Positions 22,967 to 33,790 of a stretch of 64,000 nt of DNA are shown here, one piece after another; positions within the stretch are counted from its first letter, which is position 1; every line of letters starts with the position of its first letter. Under the pieces are notes generated by a model. The model worked only from the letters and a program-made list of their open reading frames with translations. It had not been told where the DNA came from and ran no database searches. A program made the position numbers and the translations under genes. This DNA comes from Talpa occidentalis. Lineage: Eukaryota; Chordata; Mammalia; Eulipotyphla; Talpidae. The stretch is taken from assembly GCF_014898055.3 (NCBI RefSeq), contig NW_026555331.1:99098684-99162683 (forward strand), in the 5' to 3' direction.

Positions 22967-22997
22967 ATCAATCAATCTTAAAACAAAAAACAAAAAA
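22764..22997 (+). mobile_element. tRNA-derived SINE with deletion of the box B region
   Basis: The head GGGGCCTCCCCTGGTGGCTCAGCGGTTGAG jumps directly to 'ggtcccatattttgcgcagacc', so the 70-80 bp containing box B are missing. Body and tail are normal, with (AAAT)n, 'caatcaatctt' and A runs. The target duplication acat(ac)agttgttgg (22,749-22,763 and 22,998-23,009) shows it as an independent insertion 36 bp from, and opposite to, the previous SINE. Confidence 0.93.
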
Positions 22998-23009
22998 CAT
23001 AGTTGTTGG

Positions 23010-23834
23010 AAACAATAGAACTACACATTGGGAAATAACTTTTAGGCTTTGGGGGTTGTGGCAACGTTAAGTTTATAAATTTTCATAGCATAGAAAATAG
23101 AAACAAACAAGTCCCAAGAATTTCCTAAGATGATTAATCAGTATCAAGACTGAGTTGACTGTTGCCCTTCTTTCTTCACCTTTCCCTCCCCAGAGTCAGG
23201 TATGCACACCCCATTCTCTTAGTTGAGGGATTCTGACTCATACTTGTGCTCCTAACTCACTGTGTTCATAATCTGCCTCATATTTTGTTTCCCCACTTTT
23301 GTTTGCCTGGTGGTATAATTCCAATTAATCAGGTTAAAAGTTGACCTAGAAGAGGGTCATGGGAACCCTCTGATATTTGTTCACAGGACACTGCGTTAGT
23401 CTTTAAGGGAATTGCCTGCTAAAGTGCTATACATATTAGAACTGCACATAAATATGCATATATTCATTGATGATGGATTGCATGAATAGAATAATGGACA
23501 AAGGTGGTTAGGAAAGCTAGTCTATTAGAAAAATTTAAAATACAAATCTCCTGTCCTACAAGTAGAACTTGAAAAGTGCTGTGCCAAGGGTATTTCTCAT
23601 CCTCAGCCTTGTCATTCAATGCAAATTCTATCAATAGAAGACCCAAGGGGAATGCTAACCCTGCTTTTCCATAAGGGACACTAATTCAGTGTAAGTTCTC
23701 ATGTGAGATCCCTAATGGTGAACCCTAAAACACAAACAGATTTTGAAAAATAGACTATAGGTAAAGCATTTTGTGATTGAAACTGAGTGCCAAGAAAATG
23801 AACTCTCTAAATTGTGCATTTTGTTGTTGTTTTT
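23010..23834. other. Unique DNA, nothing recognised
   Basis: No repeat or gene recognised. Confidence 0.4.
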
Positions 23835-24135
23835 TAATTGAAGTAACATGTTATAATTATTATGACATAAAGTAAGTCTTAGGTGTGCATCATTGAAAAT
23901 CAAGATGTGTATAATTTACATTTAATTCACCAGTAAAAGTCCAGTTCCATCTTTTCTCACACAATTGTCCATTTTGCTCCCATTTACCCACTCACTTCCC
24001 CCTTCTCTTCTGGTAAGCACTAGTTGGTTTCATAGTCTAAAGTTTATTTTTATTATTATTTTAGCTTATCTGTTTTCTCCATATATCACACATGAGTGAA
24101 ATCACATGGTATTTTTTATTGAGTGATGCATATAT
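23835..24135 (-). mobile_element. Old L1 3' UTR fragment, antisense
   Basis: The order 'ttaattgaagtaacatgttataatta', 'cttcccccttctcttctggtaagcactagttggttt' and 'ctccatatatcacacatgagtgaaatcacatggtattt' matches the antisense 3' end of L1MA/L1MB-type elements. It is diverged, with no coding frame. Confidence 0.65.
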
Positions 24136-24660
24136 GCACTTATAAATAAGAATAATCATGGCCAGAATAATCATTTTTCTAAGTCCTGGATTTTTATTAT
24201 ATGCTTCATTTTTTTTTTTGCTTACATTAATCCAACCTAAATCTAATTCATCTGGATTTGCAAATGGTCAAATAAACCCATTCTTATACCAGAAGGAAAT
24301 TCATGGAGTGATTAAACCTAAATACTTCCTTAAGGCAAGATCTTTCTCCCAGGTTTCAAGAAAAAATGCACTTAGCCTATTCTCCAAGTTCTGCCAGAAC
24401 TGGGTCATGTGTCCATCCTGTTTTCTGGTTGCCATTTTTAATCACCCTTGTTATTAGTTCTCTTTCTTCTGTTTAGCCTATGGTGTTAAACCCCATTTTT
24501 TCTGCCACATTGTGCTTAACTGTTCAACTTTCTGTGCCTATCCATTTTCCTATATCTATCTGGCAAATTCATCTGTTGTGTGTTTCCTGAACTATATAAT
24601 CTACCATTTTTCATAGATGACTGTATTAGCCTGAGTTCTCCAGAGAAATGGAATATATTT
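24136..24660. other. Unique DNA; possible old LTR/MER start at about 24,622
   Basis: The phrase 'ctgtattagcctgagttctccagagaaatggaatatat' just before the microsatellite resembles the start of a common mammalian MER/LTR repeat of 'agggttctccagagaaacagaacc' type, in which AT/AC microsatellites often sit. The rest is unrecognised. Confidence 0.35.
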
Positions 24661-24880
24661 ATGAATACACATGTACCCACACATAGTATATATATTCTAT
24701 AGACACAGTGTGGGTGTATATATACATATATACACATATATACATATATGTATGTATACACATATATAATTTCCAGGGATGGAAACATATAATTGATCTG
24801 GGCATCCTCCACAACATCTGCCAAAGTGCTATGTGTGTGTGTATATATATATATACATACATATATATATATATATATCA
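24661..24880. repeat. AT/AC/GT microsatellite cluster
   Basis: Alternating (TA), (CA) and (TG) tracts occur at about 24,710-24,772 and 24,830-24,878, split by 60 bp of normal sequence. The open frames on both strands (up to 132 codons) are translations of this simple repeat and its surroundings. Confidence 0.9.
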
Positions 24881-25439
24881 TACTATTCAGGGTATTCACA
24901 TTTTTGTCTGGCATTGCTAATCTAAAGATCAGTTACTTAACTCTCTAAACCTTGTTTTCTTCCTTTTCAAAGAAAAAGATGGAATTTAAAGTGTTTTTTC
25001 ACCACAAACACTTCCAGTTAGATGGCATAATGGGTTACAAGAATTGATTAGAGTTCCTAAATCACATGGGGAAGAAGATGGAGTTAATGTCTCTATGGCA
25101 GGGGCTATGTCTACCATAAAATTGGGTCAAGACTGATCATAGGTCACTAACCTGCTGATTTAAAGGAGAGATCATGAGGCCTAAGCTGAAGGCAAAAATG
25201 ACAGCAGATCAACTCAGATTAGTGATTCAGTGGAGTAGGCAAGAAGGGTAGTTTACTGCTTCAAAGATTATAATTGCTGTAACCCCAGATTCCTGACTTG
25301 AAGTTTTTGCATGAACCTTTATCAACTTGGCAGTTCATTAATGAGGGCCTTGATAGAGCTCTGTAAATTCAACCTGGGGCTTTTTCTATGCAGGAGGCAG
25401 AAGACATATATGGGCAGGTGCACAGGTGCACATTAGCTA
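24881..25439. other. Unique DNA, nothing recognised
   Basis: No feature recognised. Confidence 0.4.
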
Positions 25440-25680
25440 GGCAAACAGACCTGTGTTTGCATTCTTGCTCTGCATTGCTTACTAACAGCGAAATGTGGGG
25501 CACAGATTTCTTTGCCAGATGAATGGAAATAACAATAATAATAGCAGTAATAAATAGTACTAATAATAATAGTTTATTTTGTCTTACTGAGAATAAAATG
25601 AGATGATAAATAATCGATACTTAGGACAATGCTTGGCTCACAGTAAGCACATGACAAAGGGTAGCTGTTATTATTAAGTG
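25440..25680 (+). repeat. MIR SINE remnant
   Basis: 'acagacctgtgtttgcattcttgctctgcattgcttac', 'gatgaatggaaataacaataataatagcagta' and 'aaatgagatgataaataatcgatacttaggacaatgcttggctcacagtaagcac' follow the MIR consensus from its middle to its 3' end. The AAT repeats in the middle are a local expansion. Confidence 0.8.
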
Positions 25681-26102
25681 CCATGGAGTAGTCATTGCTG
25701 AACTCCTACTAGAAACACAAATTGTGCTGAGTAAGAAACCAGGATGTAGATTCTTCCCTGCCTCTTTAGCACTTTTATGCATTGACTAGTTTAAAAACCG
25801 ATACTGAAGGAAAAATAAACAAAAACCTTATATTTGACTCTGGAAGGGAGAGGCATCTTATAAGGGTTTGAATTTAGGATATCAACATTGGAATTACCTC
25901 TCCCTTCTTTTACCCATTCTCAATACAATAAATAAAATGTTCTAACACACCAAAAATTTTGTGCTAGCTACTATAGTGGTCATGAGACAACAAAGATGAT
26001 GATAACTGTGCCATTAAAAAGGGTACCCTTTAATTTTTCCAATAAATGGTATAAGTTATTTAGTTAACAGGTTACTTCTTGAATGAAGCATTTGATTCTA
26101 AG
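25681..26102. other. Unique DNA, nothing recognised
   Basis: No feature recognised. Confidence 0.4.
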
Positions 26103-26553
26103 TGTTATGAGTTAAATTTTTTTCCCCTTACATCCCCCCATCCCCAAAAACGTATGTTGAAGTCCTAACCCCCCATACCTTACTCAGCATGTGCCTTTAT
26201 TTGGAAATAGTCTTCGTAAGTTTAATCAGGTCAAGATGAAGTCATTGGTTTGGGCTCTAATCTAGTATGGCATATGTCCTTATGAAAATGGGAAATTTGA
26301 ACATGGAAACAAACACAGGTAAAATACCATGGGAAGATGGAGGATTGGAGTGATTATATCTAACAAATCAAGGAATGCCAAAGATTGCCAGTGAGAGGAA
26401 GGAAGGATTCCTCTACAGGTTTCAGAGGCAGAATAGCCTGCAAATACCTTGATTTCAGACTTCTTGTCTTCAGAACTATGATACAATAGCTCTTTGTTTT
26501 AAGTCATCCAGTTTATGTTTTTTTAATTATGGCAGTCCTTCAAAACTAATACA
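26103..26553 (+). mobile_element. MLT1-type (MaLR) LTR
   Basis: It begins TGTTATGAGTTAAAT and contains 'cgtatgttgaagtcctaacccccca', 'gtgcctttatttggaaatagtcttcgtaagtttaatcaggtcaagatgaagtcattggtttgggctctaatc', and 'tccttatgaaaatgggaaatttg'. It ends 'atggcagtccttcaaaactaataca'. This is the canonical solo MaLR LTR structure from TG to CA. The open frame on the other strand (26,280-26,486) is LTR sequence. Confidence 0.85.
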
Positions 26554-26658
26554 CTAAGCTCAGAGATAAATGCTGATAATGAAAATGTAATGAGTATGCA
26601 CTGGTAAAGACATTCACAAAAAGGTGGGGAGGGCCAGGTAAAAGGAGCATTGAAGGGA

Positions 26659-27124
26659 TTCAGTTGTTGGAGACCCCTGAGGCATGCAGTGCTGAGACAA
26701 GAAAGACATCAAGATCATTGCTAAAAAACTGATCAACCCAGGTCGGAGGACTGGCCTGTGTACAGGTCAGGATGTCCTTTCTTGTGTCTGTGAAGCTATG
26801 TCTGGGGGACAAACTAGATTAGAAAAAGAAACACGATGACCTGATGGCATAGAACCTTGGTGGTGAATGTGTGCCTGGACAAGGCCAAATGTTAAGAGAA
26901 TGCTTCATTATCTAGTAACTAACCCAAGGTGGGGGAGGGGTCTGCTTGTATCAATAAAAACGAGTTGCACCGGGCACTCAGGACGCTTGAGGACAAAAGA
27001 GAGGCCTTGCATCCCCTGGCTCCCGCTTAAACTCTATTGTGTCTATCATTTCATGGTAATTTTTATAGCTCAATCGGATTCCTCTCTCAACCCTGTTCAC
27101 CGGAGTTGGTCTCTGGCATTCAGT
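26659..27124 (+). mobile_element. Solo LTR of an endogenous retrovirus (class II-like)
   Basis: A 454-bp unit (26,665-27,118) begins TGTTGGAGACC and ends GGTCTCTGGCA, giving imperfect inverted ends. It is bracketed by a perfect 6-bp direct repeat TTCAGT (26,659-26,664 and 27,119-27,124). A TATA-like 'atcaataaaaacg' at about 26,950 is followed by the GC-richer 'ccgggcactcaggacgcttgagg', a plausible R/U5 region. Six-base duplications are characteristic of betaretrovirus-like class II ERVs, so that class is inferred. No internal viral genes or second LTR are present. The chance frames at 26,867-27,232 are LTR sequence. Confidence 0.85.
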
Positions 27125-28849
27125 GAATAAAGAAAGAAATGGACAGGACATATATGCTTGGTCTTCTAGCAACCTTTTCAGTAAAGGGTTACCAAAATAA
27201 TCTGTCCAGGAATAATGTAGCAATATCTGCAATGAATATCAGAAGTGACACCTGAGGCACTTAAAGGCATTTAAAGCATAAGCACATTTTCAGTTGTCGT
27301 ATACACATTTAAGATTTTCAGTTGTTGGGCATTTTCTGTTTTTTCAAGCCCTGAAATTGGCCTGTGGTTGACATGTTCGAATATTTCATGGTGTTATATA
27401 CTAGGTTACAGAAGGAGACATACATGTACCCATGAAGAGGTCAATCTGGAATGGTCAAGGGTAACTTTCTTTGAAGGTTTCATTTCAGTGGCCTTGATGT
27501 CTGCATTTTCACAAACAGGTCAGACCACAATCTAAACAAATTTCTTATATGCCTTAAGCTTTTACATTTTACCTTTCTGTAAGATTCAAGTTCAGTATGT
27601 ATATTCATGCAGATGCAGCTATGCAACCTAATCTGGTACAAAAATTCAGGGACACTGGGCCTAGAGGATTCACAGTAAATGAGCTTTCTAACAAAACTGT
27701 TATATGTGCAGAAAGCTGCACATTGTGACAAGTGTCTTCTGCCTTTAGTGTTAAGTGCTTTAAAAATCAATTTTGTTCACTATGATATATGACAAAAATT
27801 TTATGCAACATTGCAAAAATAAAATGTCACTTTGGGATGGAAATATTTATCATAACATATTTTTTGATAGAGATGATGGACTTTTTTTTTTAAACTCGTT
27901 CTGCCATTTTCTCATAGTTTTCATTGAGTCAATAGAAAAAAGTTAGTATACAAATTCAAGTTATTTTTATTGACTCATGTTACAGTGGGTTAGATGAATA
28001 GAGTTTAAAGTCAAGTACCACTGGGTATTTCCAGGCCACTTGGCACCCCAAAACAGGTAAGCACTTTTTCTCAAAGAGAAGTACATTGTATTGATCTTAC
28101 TCTACTCCAGCGTTTGGCAATTATTTGAAATTTTAAGCATCTCTTTACAATTCCCAGCTTTTTGAGAGCCAATTTCTACTCAAGGCTTTTATAGCTAATC
28201 TCTTATGATATCTGTCATTCCAAGCATTTGAACACCCATATTAACACTCACATTTTTTTTTTGACATTCCGTTTTTTTCATTTGTCCAGACTTATTCTTC
28301 AGTTTGTAAATTTCTTAAGGTCAACGAGTGTGTATATGTATGTGTGTGATTTCTTTTATATCACTGGTCTTTGTCCACAGGGCCTACTTAACTCATGTTG
28401 CTATAGTGAAAAAAAATAAAGCCCAGAAACTACCCTAAGGCATTCTTTGCCAAGGAATAAGAGTGTTTTCTTCACCCTTTCTTTGCCCACACTGATATAA
28501 AGATTCTAGATTTCCATATTCATGAGGTCTATAAAATGTTTACTTTCACTTTTACTCGTTTCTCTCCTAAGGAGTATGTGTTCTTCACCATTTTTTTCTT
28601 TGTCTAATCACAGAAATAGAGAGACACCTAATTCTTCGTGGACTCACATCTAGTTTCCCACACTTTGTTCATCATACCTCCTTGCTGTATGGGCAGGGAA
28701 GTAAGGAGAGGAGGGAAGGAAATAGTGCTAGGAAAATACAACAGAAAATACAATAGAATTCTAGCCTAGAGATGTAATTTTTTCATTGGTGACTCTGCTT
28801 AAGATCCCTCATCTTAATAATTAATACTAATTAATATTTAATAGAAACT
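27125..28849. other. Unique DNA, nothing recognised
   Basis: No repeat family or gene recognised. The 96-codon open frame at 27,480-27,770 (minus) lacks a domain. Confidence 0.4.
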
Positions 28850-28915
28850 TCAGTTACTTAATCTGTAAAATGGGAATAATAGTACACCCTGCTTATTTTG
28901 TCGATGTAATCAAAC
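28850..28915 (+). repeat. MIR core fragment
   Basis: 'cttcagttacttaatctgtaaaatgggaataatagtacaccc' matches the MIR 'cctcagtttcctcatctgtaaaatggggataatagtacc' core. It is short, and both ends are lost. Confidence 0.65.
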
Positions 28916-28919
28916 TGTA

Positions 28920-29560
28920 GAGGTAGAAAAGATATTTTCCCAACCCCCCTAGAGTCTTCTCAGGCTGGTGAAGCAATGACATTTGCATCAGACAGATTAG
29001 TAGGAGAAAAGGACAAATTCAATAACCTAAGTGTGGACAATCTACATGGAGGTGGAATCTTAAGTCAGAGGGGCAAAATGATGGCATATATGATTGATAG
29101 GTAGGTAGGTAGATAGATAGACAGATACTGATATAGATATCCTGAGTAAAGGAATAGGACAAGGGCCTAGTCTTTTGAAGATGAGGAGACTCATATATTG
29201 GGGAGACAGGGACTCACTTGAAGACCAGATGTTATGTAATGAGATGTTTACCCTGTCGCATAGATAGGCTTTTTCCCATAGAAAGGTTATTTCTGATAAA
29301 AATCCTAATTTTAGGTAATACCCTCAATTTTTATTCTTTTAGGTAGGTAAGGGAATGGAAAAGTTTCTTTGACTGTGCCAGGCCTCAATTGACCTTAGCT
29401 CAAAATAATCCACATATCAAAATAATCCTTAAACCAAAAATAATCCATACCTTGAAAACATCTGTTCTGAACATCATGGGGAGGTCTAGCCTTCAAAAAA
29501 AATGCAAGGTAAAATTAGTAGGAAGCCACCATTACAAACAGGACCCATTCAAGATGGTGA
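28920..29560. mobile_element. Unclassified LTR-like interspersed repeat with GATA tract
   Basis: The text 'agtcttctcaggctggtgaagcaatgacatttgcatcagacagattagtaggagaaaag' has the look of an old mammalian ERV-derived repeat, but I cannot name it. A (GGTA)n/(GATA)n tract lies at 29,096-29,127. No terminal repeats or target duplication are evident. Confidence 0.35.
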
Positions 29561-29597
29561 ATATCCTTTTATTGTATTCAGCCCATTGATTCTCCCT

Positions 29598-29869
29598 TTT
29601 TAAAAAAAAAATTTTATTTATGCATACAAGAACTGGGGTACAGGCCAGAGATGTGGGGGGGGGGTGAGAGGATTCACCAGAGACAGAGAGGGGAGCAGAA
29701 CAGGCAGATTGACTGAAATACACTGCTGAGGGGAGCAGTGGGCGAGTCAGGAGAGGTCTGCTGCTCCCTGTAGGTATAGCTCCTTGGCTGGGGATCACAC
29801 TCTTGCTGCCGTGGTTGCAGATAGCTTCATAAGTTGTATCTTAACCCCTTGCGCCACCAGGGAGGCCTC
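29598..29869 (-). mobile_element. tRNA-derived SINE, old subfamily, antisense
   Basis: It reads 'tttatttatgcatacaagaactggggtacaggccagag' and ends 'cttaaccccttgcgccaccagggaggcc'. The (T)GCATA tail and the 'TTAAG' head mark the old group. The target duplication is TGATTCTCCCT (29,587-29,597 and 29,870-29,880). The box B region is mutated ('ggggatcacac'). Confidence 0.93.
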
Positions 29870-29880
29870 TGATTCTCCCT

Positions 29881-31232
29881 ATTGACTCTTTCAAACTTTA
29901 GCCCAGTGTAGACTCTTGCCCATCATTCAGGGTGTGATGGGCATATTTTTTCAGGAAAAAAGGGCTATTGAAGACTGAACAGAACTTTGCTCTAACAGTA
30001 GAACACATTATTATCACATCTGTGTTATATGAAATGATTTGGTAGAATATGTTAAAATCACATAAAATGTTACTATATAAGTTTTATCACATTTTGCAAA
30101 TAGTTCCTGGAAGGTCACCTCTGCAGCACTGTTTTCCAGGAAGTGTATATAGCTTCCTCTCAGAAAAGAGCCTATATGCAGCAATTATTTGATTAAACCA
30201 CACAAAATCACATTATTTGACCATTTTTGACCCACAAAATGACAATTTCATATGGTTCAGTCTAATACATCTTTCAAACCAGTTTGCTCTGGATAGCATT
30301 GTCCCAGCGCTCAGTAGTCATGAGAATGAAATTCTGCTGAAGAGAACTTCTTTTAACTGATACAAAAAAAAAAACACCCTAATTTTGCAAATCTTCCATA
30401 TGTCTTTCTTTAATTTAAAAACAAAGACATGAAGTGTAGTTGCCACATGTCTGGCAGAAATCTGTTTATGCTTGAAATTAGTAAATATCAAGATGTATCT
30501 TTATACTGACTGGCAAAGGAGGCAAAAGTAAAATGTGTAAACAAAAAGAAATACATAGCTAGGCTGGTGTATATGCCAATGAGTATTAATTTGCATAATA
30601 AATAGTTCAATATTCAGGAGATTATAAAATAGCAATTACTGCTGAGTTGCTATATTAGGGCTTGCTAACAAAAAAGACATTCAAATTGCAATAGTTTGCT
30701 TTTACAAAGAATTTCTCCTGAAGTCTTTATTTTGAAACAAGATTTTATTTATTTTTGAAAGATCTTTTAAATACTTTGCACATTTCTTTGGAAGAGAAGC
30801 AGAAATATCCTAGCCTAATAATAATAATAATAATAATAACTGTGATAAATAATCTATGGTTAAAAAAAGAACAACAGGCCTTTTTTTTTTTAAATCTGTC
30901 AAAAAAGTACCTGCTGTGGAGAGTGTTTTTTCCCATCTGAGAAAAGTATGGGGAGACCAATGGGGAATGTAGCATCAGACCTTTCAATAGTAGGCCATAT
31001 ACCCAGAGAGTAGAAACAGAAGTCATTATGTATGAAAAAAAACAACCTAAATATGCTAACAGGAAGGTAGACTCTTTCTAAAACATCATCTGTGTCTTTT
31101 AAAATGACTCAAGTATTCCAGGTATTGTATATCCAAGTGCAGTTTCTACTTGCTTAATATACTGTAAGCATTTAACATCGGCAAAGAAATTTTTTTTTAA
31201 GTTTGTGTATCTTTGCAATAAAAGTCACAATT
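29881..31232. other. Unique AT-rich DNA with a (TAA)n microsatellite
   Basis: A (TAA)n tract lies at 30,816-30,840. No repeat family or gene is recognised otherwise. The frames at 30,745-31,026 translate through the microsatellite. Confidence 0.5.
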
Positions 31233-31371
31233 CGCCCGCTGCTCCCCTCAGCAGTGCTTTCGGTCTGTCTGCCTGTTCTGCTCCCCACTCTGTCTCTGGT
31301 GAATCCTCTCACCCTCCCGTGCCTCTGGCCTGTACCCTGCTATTGTATAAATAAAAAAATAAATCTTTAAA
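31233..31371 (+). mobile_element. 5'-truncated tRNA-derived SINE
   Basis: It starts within the SINE body ('cgcccgctgctcccctcagcagtg') and continues to the tail 'ggcctgtaccctgctattgtataaataaaaaaataaatctttaaa'. The tRNA-like head with boxes A and B is absent, so it is not transcribable. It may be 5'-truncated at insertion or by deletion. Confidence 0.93.
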
Positions 31372-31503
31372 GGCTCTTTCAATAGAACTTCCCGCATATT
31401 TCAATAACTTTGGCCTATGAGATTTAAGTGAAAATATTACATTAAGCCAGTTGATTAAATGTGCATCTGTATGTGTAAACCTGTTTAAAGTAATCTTTGT
31501 TTC

Positions 31504-31806
31504 GGGCCTCCCCGGTGGCGCAGTGGTTGAACGCTGGATTGAGAAGCTGCCCGCAGCCTCTGCAGCGCCGGTTCGATCCCCAGCTGCTCCCCGGTCACCG
31601 GAGGAGCGTCCCGCATGGCGCGCAGACCTCTCCTGCCGCCCGCTGATCCCCTCAGCAGTGTGCTTCGGTCCTTCTGCCTGCTCTGCTCCCCGCTCTGGCT
31701 CTGGTGAATTCTCTCACCCTCCTGCGCTTCTGACTGTACCCAGTGCTTGAATGAATGAATGAATGAATGAATGAATAAATAAATAAATAAATTTAGTTAA
31801 AAAAAA
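31504..31806 (+). mobile_element. tRNA-derived SINE, full length, youngest-looking copy
   Basis: The head is GGGCCTCCCCGGTGGCGCAG and box B GGTTCGATCCCC is intact. The extra linker 'agctgctccccggtcaccgg' defines the long-linker group. The tail is (GAAT)n then (AAAT)n. The target duplication AATCTTTGTTTC is perfect (31,492-31,503 and 31,807-31,818). Box A and box B look functional, so this is the best candidate here for a recently active sequence. Confidence 0.96.
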
Positions 31807-31818
31807 AATCTTTGTTTC

Positions 31819-32886
31819 CTGCTATGGAAAAAAAAATTGCAATACCAAAGAAAGTTTCTATTTACATCTGTTTATCTGAGAAGAGCCCTATTCAGACAGA
31901 TCACTTAAAGTTAGTATAGCTTCATTTGTTATACTAGTAGTTGCCCCAGGAGGGTTGAGAGATGGAAGGGTGAGAACCAAGAAGAGAAAAGAAATATTCA
32001 TTGAGCACCTGAATGGTGGGAGGATAAATTTTATACAAAGTTGGAGTTATATTGCACCAAAAAGTCAGAGACACCTTACAGTGGCCCATAGTTCCAGGGT
32101 GCCACACAGACAATTTATCTATTTGATGTGTGAAACACATCTTCTCTAATAAAGACACAATTATTCCCTCCATCTCACTAGTAGATGCATTTCCAATAAA
32201 AGTTTACCTTTTATACTTAATGGTCTTTATCAAATATTTTGAAATATTGTTTTGTTAATTTGTTTACTACTTACACTTGAGGAAAACTCTATCCAGAAGA
32301 ATGCTTTCGGTACTTAGAAACCCATGATAATGGGAAGTTTTTAAGTTAAAATTTCAATTTATATGTTTCTTTTTGTTGTAGTGAGGTATGAGAACGTAAT
32401 CAATAAAGGACATTCAAATATTAGACACTTATTGTAGTAAGATAGAGCTGTATGTGAAAAGAGGAATAGGAACACAATTTCGGGGGAAATTACGTAAAAT
32501 TTGCAACTATTTAAAAAGACTTGGTTGAATCTATTTTTCAATGGATGATAGTGGGTGTAAAATCACTATGGCATTTATGTCCCATTGAATTCATTGAAAA
32601 GAGTGATGTAGAGTGTATTTTAAAATGTCAATATTACATCCTTTACAACTATTTTCGCTTATGATTAATTTAAGATGTCAAATTGAAATGTATGAGGGTA
32701 CATAGTTTTTCAAATTTATGGGCATTTTCTCCCGCCTTCTTATATGTGTAGCCTCAAAGAAGACACCCCTTGAAAGCGGAGGCTTAAAAGAAGTTTTGAC
32801 TTTAGTTTATCTTCTTTCGACTATTAAAAATTAGCACTTCAATTTTTGTTACATTGTAAAGTAGAATAAAGATAAACATGATTTCT
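31819..32886. other. Unique AT-rich DNA, nothing recognised
   Basis: Small overlapping open frames at 31,934-32,173 lack domains. No repeats recognised. Confidence 0.4.
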
Positions 32887-33790
32887 TCACCTGTTCCCAC
32901 CACCAACCTCTGTCTGTATACTGCTTTTGCTTACTGCCTTCTTGTAGCCCTTAATGTCAATGTCCATAATATCCACCTCAGCGGTGGCATTTTTTGGAGT
33001 GTTTATTAGCCATTTTGAAAAATAGTCATGTCTTTATAGCCTGAAAACCCTTTTCTTTCCTGTGATAATTTACTTGCTTGGAAGCTCCACATATGTCATT
33101 AAATATTTCTCTTAGATGTTTATGAATGTGATATTCCAGTCTTGCATGTTGTGCAAACATAGCAAGCATATCATGTCTTTCTGCCACCATGCATCCTAAC
33201 TTCCTTTCAGTGATGGGATGTCTTCTTTCTTTAATAGGCTGGGCATTTCCTCCAGTGTTACATGTGGGTGAAACATCTGGGTAAGTCACTGCTTTTGTTA
33301 GAGGTTCTTTGTCCTTTGAGGTGCCTGTTAAGTTTTTAACTACTGTTAGTAGAATCATCTGTAAGTGGTCACATTTACTTCATATTACAGGATAACTAAC
33401 ATTTGGTCTATGTGTGCCTTTGACATCTTGATACTTTCAAATGCGCCTTCTACATCCTGTTTACTAAAATTTTACATTTTTTCCTTCAAAATAACTATAC
33501 TCACTAAACTGGTGAGAATTAAGTGGAAGTACAGTTTTCTAATCCATAAACATTGCTAGACCTGGTCTAACTTTGTCAGAATTGCAATTCTGCATTATTG
33601 CCAGAAGGGAAGTCGAGAATGCCATTATAAAAACCTTTTGAGCTTCTCGAATCATCAGATAACCTAGCATCATTATTATCCTGTGAAATAAGCTTCATTA
33701 ATTAAATTGATGAGTTTAGCATGTCTTCTTCCTTATCCAGAAACTTCTGGATTTGATAATAATGCTGAAGGAAATGAAATATAAAAGGGT
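32887..33790 (-). pseudogene. Decayed protein-coding sequence, parent gene not identified
   Basis: Read on the minus strand, consecutive blocks look like real protein in shifting frames. (1) About 33,710-33,560 gives a stretch including DDSRSSKGFYNGILDFPSG before a stop. (2) About 33,465-33,365 includes VEGAFESIKMSKAHIDQML. (3) 33,358-33,026 is a 110-codon open frame including HARLEYHIHKHLREIFNDIC. (4) About 33,040-32,887 is a further frame including AEVDIMDIDIKGYKKA, ending in TGA. The blocks are collinear and separated by frameshifts and stops, so this is a broken coding sequence. A charged, helix-rich composition suggests a coiled-coil-type protein. I see no introns and no clear poly(A), so a retrocopy is likely but unproven. 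It could alternatively be exons of a decayed gene. Confidence 0.55.

Noticed and set aside
24516..24914. 132-codon open frame, minus strand
   Set aside because: It is largely translated AT/AC microsatellite (runs of Tyr, Ile, His, Thr).
26867..27232. Overlapping open frames of 84-87 codons
   Set aside because: They lie in the solo LTR and its flank. Retroviral LTRs of this type do not encode these peptides, and no viral protein is recognisable.
31504..31580. Possible tRNA gene (good boxes A and B)
   Set aside because: It is the head of a SINE. The same boxes occur in many copies with SINE body, A-rich tail and target duplications.
33356..33373. Possible splice acceptor (cacttacag) before the 110-codon frame
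   Set aside because: There is no good pyrimidine tract, and protein-like sequence continues upstream in another frame, so a frameshift explains it better than an intron.
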